18,594 nucleotides of DNA from Firmicutes bacterium CAG:646 (lineage in GTDB: Bacteria; Bacillota; Clostridia; Lachnospirales; Lachnospiraceae), in contig HF995328.1 of the NCBI GenBank assembly GCA_000432335.1, positions 1 through 18,594 on the forward strand, read 5' to 3'. The notes below the pieces were generated by a model. That model searched no databases. It was not told the origin of the DNA and worked only from the letters and a program-made list of their open reading frames with translations. Positions 1 to 7,402 of this stretch are shown piece after piece. The position numbers and the translations under genes are program-made. How positions within the stretch are numbered: position 1 is the stretch's first letter; each line of letters starts with the position of its first letter.

Positions 1-724
1 TTGAATACATATTTACTTTTTTATAATATTCAATCAGTTGCTCAAATGCCTTAAGCACATCTCTATTTCTACCTGCCCCCTGCATAGCTGAATTTTTTCT
101 TTGAATATAATTATATAATACTTTCTTCTCATACTCAACATTTCTGCATTCTAGTATATATATATAATTAAACAATAAATCTTCAGCTATTGTAATATTC
201 TCCGAAAAGATCAACTGCTTTTCACTGATAATTTGTCTCTTATAAATTTTATTCCACAACGCAGTGTTCATATATATCAATTCTCTATCATTTTGAAAAT
301 TCATATTTTGTTTTCGCAATTCATCGCAAGTGATGACTTGTTTAATATTATTCTCTTGATCTCTTACATTTGCATCAAAAACTAATAAATCTGGCTCTTG
401 TTTTTTTTTCAACTCTTCACAAATATTGTAAAGTGCATTTGATTCAATAAAATCATCACTATCAATAAACCATATGTATTTTCCTTTTGCCATCTGTAAT
501 CCTATATTCCTTGCATGAGAAACCCCATGATTTTCTATGTGATATACAGTAATTTTCTCATATTTTTCAGCATACACATCACAAATCTCTCCACTTTTAT
601 CTTGCGATCCATCATCAATTAGTATTACCTCATAATCACTAAACTTTTGCTCTACAATAGCATCTAAGCATTTTCTCAAAAATTTTTCCACATTATATAC
701 TGGTATAATTATTGAAAACTGCAT
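1..724 (-). CDS. Family 2 glycosyltransferase (GT-A fold), 3' end cut by the window edge
   Basis: Reading the minus strand from an ATG at 724 gives about 241 codons with no stop before the window edge, so the C-terminus is missing. The N-terminus has the GT2 hallmarks: a beta strand and turn IIIPVYNVE near residue 5, IDDGS at 36-40 (nucleotide binding), SHARNIG near 69-75, and the metal-binding DxD-type motif FIDSDD at 86-91. GT2 enzymes of this kind transfer a sugar from a nucleotide donor to a lipid-linked glycan on the cytoplasmic face of the membrane. A purine-rich GGAGAGGAAGAA lies just before the ATG. The gene is clearly more A+T-rich than the operon to its right, which is common for variable, transferred polysaccharide genes. 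The family is clear; donor and acceptor cannot be told. Confidence 0.88.
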   Translation of the reverse strand, partial: MQFSIIIPVYNVEKFLRKCLDAIVEQKFSDYEVILIDDGSQDKSGEICDVYAEKYEKITVYHIENHGVSHARNIGLQMAKGKYIWFIDSDDFIESNALYNICEELKKKQEPDLLVFDANVRDQENNIKQVITCDELRKQNMNFQNDRELIYMNTALWNKIYKRQIISEKQLIFSENITIAEDLLFNYIYILECRNVEYEKKVLYNYIQRKNSAMQGAGRNRDVLKAFEQLIEYYKKVNMYS

Positions 725-828
725 TTCTTCCTCTCCGTTTCTATTTCTCATTTTTTTCTATTTTATTGCCAACTCCATCAAATAAATGATATACTCTTTA
801 TATATAATTCAACGCAAAGGAGACTATT

Positions 829-1968
829 ATGAAACATAAAGTATACATCACCTGTCTCCACCTCAAACATGGTGGAGTGGAAATGGCCATTTCTTTACTA
901 GCCAATGCTTTAACAGCTCGGGATTACAACGTAGAAATTTTATGTACATATAATTTCGGTACTCCTGTTTATCCCCTTAATCCCAAAATAAAAATACATT
1001 ACTTGACTACTGTTTTACCTAATAGAGAAGCTTTTCAAATGGCGCTCCATTCAAAAAATCCTCTAAAAATCTTAAGAGAAGGAGCTCACGCTTTTAAAAC
1101 TCTTTATTTAAAAAAACATTGTCTAAAAAAAGCAATTTGCAGCATAAAGGAAGGTACCATTATTTCCACCCGTAACGAAGATAGTATTTTATTATCCAAA
1201 TACGGAAACGCTTCGGTAAAAAAAATTGCTCAATTACACCATGATCATAAATTCAATAAACATCTAATAAAAGATTTTCAAACTAAATATAGTAACATTG
1301 ACTATTTTATTTTATTAACCGATTTATTACGCGATGAGATTTCTGCTTGGATGAATCCCTATAATTCAAAAACAAAATGTCTTACTATTCCTAATTTTAT
1401 TGACTTAAAAGAAATATCTCCCTGTCTACCGCAAAAAAAGAAGCAAGTAGTTGCTGTTGGTAGACTCCATACGGATAAGGCTTTCGAAAGATTAATTAAA
1501 TCATGGAAACTTGTTCATGATCTTCATCCCGATTGGCATCTTAAAATTATTGGTAATGGTCCTTTACAGGAAGATTTACTTTCTTATTGTCAAAAATTAT
1601 CTTTAGAAGACAGTATTACTTTTACAGGTGCACTGGAACACACCGCTGTTATGAAAGAAATGGCTTCTTCCTCTATTTATGCAATGACTTCAATATCTGA
1701 AGCTTTCCCATTTGTATTGCTGGAAGCAATGAAAAACTATCTCCCAATCGTTGCATATGATGTGAGGGTCGGTCCAGGCGCCCTTATTCAGGATTCATAT
1801 AATGGCTTTCTGATTCCTGATGACAACTGTCCTGAATTTGCCAATGCCATTTGCAAATTAATTGAATCTCCTACACTTTTGCAATCTTTCCAAAAAAATG
1901 CTTTTACATTTGTTCAGCATTTTTCTGAAGATTGTATAATGCAAAAATGGCTATCCATTTTAGATTAA
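829..1968 (+). CDS. Family 4 glycosyltransferase (GT-B fold), polysaccharide assembly
   Basis: A 379-residue protein starts at an ATG preceded by AAAGGAG with good spacing. The N-terminal half has the glycine-rich acceptor-side loop HGGVE near residue 15. The C-terminal Rossmann half starts with AVGRL near 209, has IIGNGP near 240, and the E-x7-E retaining-GT motif EAFPFVLLE at 291-299. These mark a retaining GT4 (Glycos_transf_1) enzyme that adds a sugar from a nucleotide donor to a growing lipid-linked repeat unit at the inner membrane face. It is the only plus-strand gene in the polysaccharide block, divergent from the GT2 gene and convergent with the sugar-phosphate transferase gene. A TATAAT at 803-808 could be its -10, but I see no good -35. 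It is A+T-rich like the GT2 gene. Sugar specificity cannot be judged. Confidence 0.9.
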   Translation: MKHKVYITCLHLKHGGVEMAISLLANALTARDYNVEILCTYNFGTPVYPLNPKIKIHYLTTVLPNREAFQMALHSKNPLKILREGAHAFKTLYLKKHCLKKAICSIKEGTIISTRNEDSILLSKYGNASVKKIAQLHHDHKFNKHLIKDFQTKYSNIDYFILLTDLLRDEISAWMNPYNSKTKCLTIPNFIDLKEISPCLPQKKKQVVAVGRLHTDKAFERLIKSWKLVHDLHPDWHLKIIGNGPLQEDLLSYCQKLSLEDSITFTGALEHTAVMKEMASSSIYAMTSISEAFPFVLLEAMKNYLPIVAYDVRVGPGALIQDSYNGFLIPDDNCPEFANAICKLIESPTLLQSFQKNAFTFVQHFSEDCIMQKWLSILD

Positions 1969-1970
1969 AA

Positions 1971-2003
1971 GAAAGGCTGCTTTTATAAGCAGCCCTTCTT
2001 TCT
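1971..2003. terminator. Bidirectional intrinsic terminator between convergent genes
   Basis: A perfect 8-bp stem GGCTGCTT / AAGCAGCC (1975-1982 with 1987-1994) has a 4-base loop. It is flanked by A-rich sequence on the left and a pyrimidine-rich tract on the right, so each strand ends in a U-rich run. It fills the 40-bp gap between the two convergent stop codons. Confidence 0.8.
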
Positions 2004-2008
2004 GCCAT

Positions 2009-3373
2009 TTATTTCTCCTGAATCTCTTCCTTCTGTTCTTCAGTAAATCCTTCTGTACTTTCTTTCATAAACATAATCTTTATCGTCATTAAGAGTAAAC
2101 GAAGATCCAAAAATATGGAATAATTCTGTATATAAATCAAATCCAACTGTAACTTATCATATGGGGTTGTGTTATACTTTCCATATATCTGAGCATATCC
2201 AGTCAATCCCCCCCGTACTTTCAACCGATATGCAAACTCCGGAAGTTCATCCGTATATTTTTCCACATGTTCCACTCTTTCCGGTCTCGGTCCAACCAAA
2301 CTCATATTTCCTACAAAGATATCAATCAACTGAGGCAGTTCATCCAATCTCGTTGCTCTTAGAACCCTTCCCACTGGAGTTATTCTTGGATCCTTATCCG
2401 CAGCTGGCTGAGATTTTCCATCTTTTTCCGCATCCACAATCATACTTCTAAACTTGAAAATATCAAATTTATTTCCATTCAAGGTAACTCTTGTCTGTCT
2501 GTAAAACACTGGACCTCCATCATATAATTTAATCGCTGCAGATGCGATCAAAAAAATAGGGGAGGTTATAATCAACATAATTCCTGACACAATGATATCC
2601 ATTGTCCTTTTCATTACCCGTTGTTCAAAGTTCAATCCACGATTTCTATACAGAAGCAATGGCGTGTCAAATATATGCAGACTCTCTGCTCCTCGAATTA
2701 AAATATCTGAAACTTTCGTGGTAGAATATGCGCGAATATCATTCGCATAGCAGAATTTCAAAATCAAATTTCGAGTTTCCGAATGAAGGTCGTAAATAAT
2801 TACTCCCTCATATTGAGGGATGATTTCTTTTATTTTTTCAAATCCTATAGAAATATCGACTATTTTTTCAATCTTATACTTATCTTTTCTGGAATCTACT
2901 TTTTGTATAAATGCCGTTGGATCATACTCTCCGTATATAAGAAGCATTTTTCTGGGCGGAAACAGCTTCTTAAAAATAAATTCACTAATCCAGGCGCTGA
3001 TCACTACTACGATAATATCAAAAAAAGTAATTTTAAGCAAAGGCAAAGCTGTTACAAATCTCACGGAAATCAATACAATTTGAAAATAAATCATAACATT
3101 TGCGCATAACATTGCAAGACACTGGGAATATATAATGTTCGATTTTTTCAGATATCCTATTTTTAATCCTCCGAAGATATATAAAAATATTATCTGATAC
3201 AATATATACATCGCCGCCATCAACCAATGGCCTTTCTGAAAAAAAGGAAATACCGTATACGGATTATAGCTTTTGACCCAACTATACATAAAAAAAGCCG
3301 TTTCACATGCCACAAGTCCAACCACCAGCAGCACACGAATTATTCTTTTATACTGTTCATTATCTTTCTTCAT
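2009..3373 (-). CDS. Polyprenyl-phosphate sugar-1-phosphate transferase (initiating transferase)
   Basis: A 454-residue membrane protein of the WcaJ/WbaP-like exopolysaccharide glycosylphosphotransferase family. The N-terminal third has about four hydrophobic segments (roughly 12-30, 52-70, 82-105, 112-130), then a soluble nucleotide-binding-like region. The catalytic domain starts near KRTMDI (255) with a membrane-entering helix. It carries FKFRSM (306-311), the Asp-Glu catalytic pair in RLDELPQL (344-345) and GPRPE (361-365). The family moves a sugar-1-phosphate from a UDP-sugar onto undecaprenyl phosphate, starting the repeat unit. The first sugar could be the product of the dehydratase at the head of the operon or a common hexose; the sequence does not decide. 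It is the last gene of the minus-strand operon, with a purine-rich RBS (AGAGGAAG) before the ATG. Confidence 0.92.
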   Translation of the reverse strand: MKKDNEQYKRIIRVLLVVGLVACETAFFMYSWVKSYNPYTVFPFFQKGHWLMAAMYILYQIIFLYIFGGLKIGYLKKSNIIYSQCLAMLCANVMIYFQIVLISVRFVTALPLLKITFFDIIVVVISAWISEFIFKKLFPPRKMLLIYGEYDPTAFIQKVDSRKDKYKIEKIVDISIGFEKIKEIIPQYEGVIIYDLHSETRNLILKFCYANDIRAYSTTKVSDILIRGAESLHIFDTPLLLYRNRGLNFEQRVMKRTMDIIVSGIMLIITSPIFLIASAAIKLYDGGPVFYRQTRVTLNGNKFDIFKFRSMIVDAEKDGKSQPAADKDPRITPVGRVLRATRLDELPQLIDIFVGNMSLVGPRPERVEHVEKYTDELPEFAYRLKVRGGLTGYAQIYGKYNTTPYDKLQLDLIYIQNYSIFLDLRLLLMTIKIMFMKESTEGFTEEQKEEIQEK

Positions 3374-3415
3374 TTTTCTTCCTCTCTTACCGTATTTTTT
3401 AATTCCTATTTTTTC

Positions 3416-4255
3416 TTACAGCACATGCATAATATAAAATCCATCCGTCTGCCCACTCAATTCACACCCACTGGCTTTATAGAATTCAAGCACTCTTTCG
3501 TCCTCTTCTGGAATCACAAAGTAATCCATATCCATAGCTTTTATCGCCTCATGAAATTGTTCTGGACTCACAAGATCTGTCCATGTGGTCAGATACGTAT
3601 ATTTTACGATCAGCTCATAATTTTTTTCAGTAACAGCATTCACTAATTGATCGGCTGAACCTGGAAACAATCCCGGAATTTCCTCTCGTGCAAAGATAGA
3701 AATGATACTCGGGTCATACTGACACACTTCATACACCATCCAGTCGGGGTAAGCCACTTTCGGATTCTTTATTCCATGTTTATGAAATTCTTCTGATACA
3801 TGCAATACTACATCGGTAATGTAAAAATCATTTTTTCGCACCCCATAGCCGGGAGCTCCTTCTGAAAAATACGCCGGACTTCCAAATATAACCACGCCTG
3901 CCGCTACTGCCGCCAAAAATACGCCCTGTACAACTTTCCATTTTATCTTTCCCACAATCCATGCCGTTAAGATTCCTGCAAGTAATCCTAGCGGAATCAG
4001 CCAGAAAAAACGATAGTACCGATCCGACAAACCTATGAGTTTTCCTGCAATCTCTATTAAAAATGGATTACACACCGTAACCAAGAAAATCAGATATGGA
4101 TATATGCCCAAGAGACGATATTCCTTTTTTCTGGCGAATAATACCAACAGCATCAAAACCGGGAAAATATACCATAGCTTGCTTTGAGCCATAAAAAACT
4201 GGAAGTTCTGCCAGACAAAATCCCATCCATACCCTTCCGCTGTAATACCTACCAT
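3416..4255 (-). CDS. Membrane protein, C-terminal half of a split DUF6077-like protein
   Basis: A 279-residue protein with three or four hydrophobic segments in the first 130 residues (near 26-42, 50-72, 84-104, 108-125), followed by a soluble C-terminal domain ending in GFYIMHV. It has no signal peptide. Its content looks like the second half of large multispanning proteins found in Firmicute polysaccharide loci, which I match from memory to DUF6077. It starts 14 bases past the stop of the preceding ORF, in a different frame, behind its own AAAGGAAG, and that frame has a stop seven codons upstream of the ATG. The pair could therefore be two coupled genes or one gene broken by a one-base indel. 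A role in glycan transfer or export is inferred from context only. Confidence 0.7.
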   Translation of the reverse strand: MVGITAEGYGWDFVWQNFQFFMAQSKLWYIFPVLMLLVLFARKKEYRLLGIYPYLIFLVTVCNPFLIEIAGKLIGLSDRYYRFFWLIPLGLLAGILTAWIVGKIKWKVVQGVFLAAVAAGVVIFGSPAYFSEGAPGYGVRKNDFYITDVVLHVSEEFHKHGIKNPKVAYPDWMVYEVCQYDPSIISIFAREEIPGLFPGSADQLVNAVTEKNYELIVKYTYLTTWTDLVSPEQFHEAIKAMDMDYFVIPEEDERVLEFYKASGCELSGQTDGFYIMHVL

Positions 4256-4268
4256 ACTTTTCTTCCTT

Positions 4269-5333
4269 TCATCCTATCACTACTCTCCATATTCCTTTTG
4301 ATATCATCATGTAACACAATAATTCTATAAGATATATTCCCACCAGCAACACATACTGGAGGAAACCTTTTTTGCTTTTATAAGCAAAAACTCCCGGAAC
4401 ATAAAAAATAGTAACAAGAACTGGTATTACCATCATAGACGACATACAAAATGGCAATGAACCTATTTCTATGATTAAACTCTCTATAAAGCTTTCTCTG
4501 TCAAATTTATTGCAAATACTGCGAATCATCTGAAGCAACATAACAGGAATAATAAGCACCGCAAGTATTGTTTTTCCTTCAAACGCCCGATAAAAGAAAA
4601 ATCCTCCCGGCGTATACGCAGAATAGGTAAAGAATGAAATCAACAACCACACTGCCCAGGCAATAACTGCTTTCCCTCTTTTTTCCTTAAACACAACACA
4701 CCCGATCCGATAAATCACCATATTACTCAGAATAATCACAACAGCGCCCATAACCTGACGCCAAATAATCAATGGATGAATACCCGTAATATATGACAGC
4801 ATAGAGTTATGCGCTGTATACGTCAACAAAACATACAACGGATCCAATTCACTCCTCAAAACGCCTGTATACTGATTATACTGTTCTATTGTATTCGTAG
4901 CAACCGATCGAGCTGAATCTGCGATATAGTAAGAGGCATCCGCAAAGCTTCCATAACTGATATTGTTCGTTATGACAACAATTTGAATGATAACACCAAT
5001 AGCAAAAATCAGTGTCATCCCCCACCAATCCTTAATCTGTGTTTTCTTTGCAAATTTGATCCAATACTTTCTATTGAAAAGCAAAGATACCACTACTGCA
5101 ATCGTAACAAATATAAGCCAGCTAATGCATAAATAAGACAATGGCATCAAAAGTACTTTCATCGGTAATGCAAAAATCTGAAACAAACCAAAATACAGAA
5201 AAAATCCTATTAATAAGGTATCTATAATGGAAAATGATCCCAGTTTTTTTCTGCAAGTTATAAATGACCCAAATAGAAAAAATAATATTAACAATCCCGG
5301 AATGAGTAACCAGGAAAATATACTGCTATTCAT
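4269..5333 (-). CDS. Multispanning membrane protein, N-terminal half of a split DUF6077-like protein
   Basis: About 354 residues, almost entirely hydrophobic helices (roughly eight to nine) with a periplasm-type loop near residues 125-180 that includes DASYY and the YTAHNSM region, then GIHPLI and the motif GKTILA. That arrangement resembles the N-terminal part of DUF6077 membrane proteins, which are distantly like GT-C-type glycosyltransferases. I chose ATG 5333 over the ATG at 5339 because AAAGGA directly abuts the earlier one and is spaced six bases from the later one. The protein stops (TGA) in what should be a loop, and the following ORF continues the family pattern in another frame. It lies between glf and its own other half in the operon. 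Confidence 0.7.
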   Translation of the reverse strand: MNSSIFSWLLIPGLLILFFLFGSFITCRKKLGSFSIIDTLLIGFFLYFGLFQIFALPMKVLLMPLSYLCISWLIFVTIAVVVSLLFNRKYWIKFAKKTQIKDWWGMTLIFAIGVIIQIVVITNNISYGSFADASYYIADSARSVATNTIEQYNQYTGVLRSELDPLYVLLTYTAHNSMLSYITGIHPLIIWRQVMGAVVIILSNMVIYRIGCVVFKEKRGKAVIAWAVWLLISFFTYSAYTPGGFFFYRAFEGKTILAVLIIPVMLLQMIRSICNKFDRESFIESLIIEIGSLPFCMSSMMVIPVLVTIFYVPGVFAYKSKKGFLQYVLLVGIYLIELLCYMMISKGIWRVVIG

Positions 5334-5365
5334 AAGCATTCCTTTCTTCTCATTTTATCTGTTGT

Positions 5366-6469
5366 TTAAAGCTCTCTCTCCGCCAATTCAAATGCCGAAG
5401 CAATCACTTTATCCATATCATAATACTTATATTCTGCCAGTCTTCCTCCAAAAATCACATTTTTTTCCTCATCTGCCAATTTCTTATATTTTTCAAATAA
5501 CCCTTGATTCTTTTCATCGTTTACCGGATAATACGGCTCCATTCCTTCCTTCCATTCTGTGGGATATTCCCGGGTAATCACCGTTTTATCCTGCGTTCCA
5601 TATTCAAAATGTTTATGTTCTATAATTCGTGTATATGGAGTCTCCCGATCAGTATAATTTACAACTGCAACTCCTTGATAATTTCTTTCGTTCAGCACTT
5701 CACTCTCAAACCGTAAACTTCTATATTCAAGCTTTCCAAAACAATATTCATAGTAAGAATCCAGTGTTCCCGTATACAGAATCTTATCACCCAGTCCCAT
5801 GTATTCTTTCTTATGTTGATTAAAATCAATACCCGTCTTTATATCACACCTCTGAAATAAAGCCTGTATCAATACATTATACCCACCTATGGGAATTCCC
5901 TGGTACAAATCATTAAAATAATTGTTATCATACGTATAACGCACCGGAAGCCGTTTGATAATAAATGCAGGAAGATCCTTGCATTCTCTTCCCCACTGTT
6001 TTTCCGTATATCCTTTGATCAACTTTGTATAAATATCTGTCCCCACCAGTGAAATTGCCTGTTCTTCCAAGTTCTTTGGTAATTCTTTTATGATCGCCCG
6101 CTGTTTTTCAATGATACTTTTGGCTTCTTCCGGTGTACGGCATCCCCACATTTTATTAAACGTATTCATATTAAAAGGCATATTATACATCTCTCCATGA
6201 TAATTTGCCATTGGAGAATTCGTATAGCGATTAAACTCCACAAGGGAATTCACAAAATCCCAGACTGCTCGATTACTCGTATGAAAAATGTGGGCGCCAT
6301 ACTTGTGAACATGAATACCTTCCCTATCTTCACAATACAGATTACCACCAATCTCATTTCTTTTTTCTAGTACGAGACAGCGTTTGCCCTTTTGTCTTGC
6401 CAGATAAGCAAAAGTTCCTGCAAATAAGCCACTACCCACAATAATATAATCATACTTCTTCATGCACAT
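5366..6469 (-). CDS. glf: UDP-galactopyranose mutase
   Basis: This FAD enzyme converts UDP-galactopyranose to UDP-galactofuranose in the cytoplasm, the donor for galactofuranose residues in surface glycans. The ~367-residue length is normal. The N-terminus has the FAD Rossmann motif IIVGSGLFAG, then LEKRNEIGGN and KYGAHIFHTS. The centre has the family signature RLPVRYTYDNNYFNDLYQG, which contains the active-site Arg, and the C-terminus has GRLAEYKYYDMD. The longest frame starts at GTG 6481, overlapping the previous stop. ATG 6469, 11 bases after GGAG, or ATG 6463 (MKKYDY, the usual family start) is more likely. Its presence predicts a galactofuranose-containing polymer. Confidence 0.95.
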   Translation of the reverse strand: MCMKKYDYIIVGSGLFAGTFAYLARQKGKRCLVLEKRNEIGGNLYCEDREGIHVHKYGAHIFHTSNRAVWDFVNSLVEFNRYTNSPMANYHGEMYNMPFNMNTFNKMWGCRTPEEAKSIIEKQRAIIKELPKNLEEQAISLVGTDIYTKLIKGYTEKQWGRECKDLPAFIIKRLPVRYTYDNNYFNDLYQGIPIGGYNVLIQALFQRCDIKTGIDFNQHKKEYMGLGDKILYTGTLDSYYEYCFGKLEYRSLRFESEVLNERNYQGVAVVNYTDRETPYTRIIEHKHFEYGTQDKTVITREYPTEWKEGMEPYYPVNDEKNQGLFEKYKKLADEEKNVIFGGRLAEYKYYDMDKVIASAFELAEREL

Positions 6470-6477
6470 TTTCCCAT

Positions 6478-6921
6478 TCACTCCAATAAATATCCCTCTT
6501 GATATGATTTTTCCAGATAATCTGGATTTACATAGTATAATCCTGTACGAAATTCTGATATCTCATCACTGATAAAAGATGTAAATATTTTCATCAATTC
6601 TTCGACTTCTTCTCCCTCTTTCGCACAGTCTTCTATCATAATCGCATATAAGCGCCCAATATCCATAAACCCCGGAATCGTATACTTACAATTCGTGATC
6701 GTGTCAAACTCCCCCTCCGGTATCCGATACCATTCAATGATTTCGTCTCCTACCTGTTCAAAAGTCAGGCAGTGATTCACTTCTGCGTCATGCAGTTGTT
6801 TTCGAATCCCTTTTTCCCCCAGCTTTTCTACCACAACTCCCCGTCTGTTTTTGGTGATTCTGGCTACATACTCAATCAGAGAACATACATAAAAGAAATC
6901 ATTTTGCTCTTTCGCTGTCAT
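6478..6921 (-). CDS. DUF3791-domain protein, partner of the DUF3990 gene
   Basis: A 147-residue soluble, acidic protein. The first ~65 residues (NDFFYVCSLIEYVAR ... GDEIIEWYRI) match DUF3791 as I know it: a small helical domain usually encoded beside DUF3990. Residues ~80-147 form a second segment ending in YYVNPDYLEKSYQEGYLLE. The ATG at 6921 has AAAGGAG ten bases upstream, inside the end of the DUF3990 gene; the two genes overlap by 23 bp, so their translation is likely coupled. By the pairing I infer it is a partner or neutraliser of the DUF3990 protein, but the sequence shows no biochemical function. Nothing in it suggests a sugar-modifying enzyme. Confidence 0.75.
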   Translation of the reverse strand: MTAKEQNDFFYVCSLIEYVARITKNRRGVVVEKLGEKGIRKQLHDAEVNHCLTFEQVGDEIIEWYRIPEGEFDTITNCKYTIPGFMDIGRLYAIMIEDCAKEGEEVEELMKIFTSFISDEISEFRTGLYYVNPDYLEKSYQEGYLLE

Positions 6922-7402
6922 AAATCACTTCACTCCTTTGATATTTCAAACAATCTAAAGCTGCCAATGTATGAAAACTGATCTGATGTGTTGGGTACTT
7001 AAACTCTGCCAAAGCCCAAAACTGTTTTCTGGTAATCTTTCCTGTTATAAAATCATTTACATAATTCCAAATCGTATCGTTTGCCATAGGACCTTCCACA
7101 ATATCATATCTATGAGTTTTTCCACTACGGCATCTGGCAATAAAATCTAGCCATTCTTCTGTCATCGTTTCAAAGTATAATACTTGCAAGGAATCATCTG
7201 GCTCATATTGATAAATGTTTATAATTGGTTCTCCTTCACCTCGATTTGCCCACCGAACAGCCTGATCCAACTTTTTAGTACAATAGAACCCCCATGAAAA
7301 GTCTTTTGTATATTTCATTTTCCTAACTTCAGGATATTCTACAACTTCCTTACTGGCATGATATAAAATCAATGTATTCTCTCCACCTTCCCTTTTTGTC
7401 AT
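6899..7402 (-). CDS. DUF3990-domain protein with ADP-ribosyltransferase-like motifs
   Basis: A 167-residue soluble protein that fits DUF3990. ILYHAS (His15) followed by WGFYCTKKLDQAVRWA (Tyr40) resembles the H and Y motifs of H-Y-E type ADP-ribosyltransferases, where His and Tyr hold NAD. A conserved-looking block, VEGPMANDTIWNYVNDF, follows, and then FKYPTHQISFHT. ADP-ribosylation of a target is therefore possible but not shown, and I do not see a definite catalytic Glu. The ATG overlaps the dehydratase stop (ATGA). A TTG at 7372 with GGTGGAG eight bases upstream would give a protein beginning just before LYHAS, closer to the usual domain start, so translation may begin there. It lies inside the polysaccharide operon with its DUF3791 partner. 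Confidence 0.75.
   Translation of the reverse strand: MTKREGGENTLILYHASKEVVEYPEVRKMKYTKDFSWGFYCTKKLDQAVRWANRGEGEPIINIYQYEPDDSLQVLYFETMTEEWLDFIARCRSGKTHRYDIVEGPMANDTIWNYVNDFITGKITRKQFWALAEFKYPTHQISFHTLAALDCLKYQRSEVIYDSERAK

Noticed and set aside
3227..3646. 139-codon plus-strand open frame spanning the ends of two minus-strand genes
   Set aside because: It is antisense to two convincing membrane-protein genes, has no RBS, and its composition is a mirror of hydrophobic codons.
6470..6481. GTG 6481 as the glf start
   Set aside because: It lies inside the only nearby RBS (GGAG), and the family N-terminus begins at the later ATGs.
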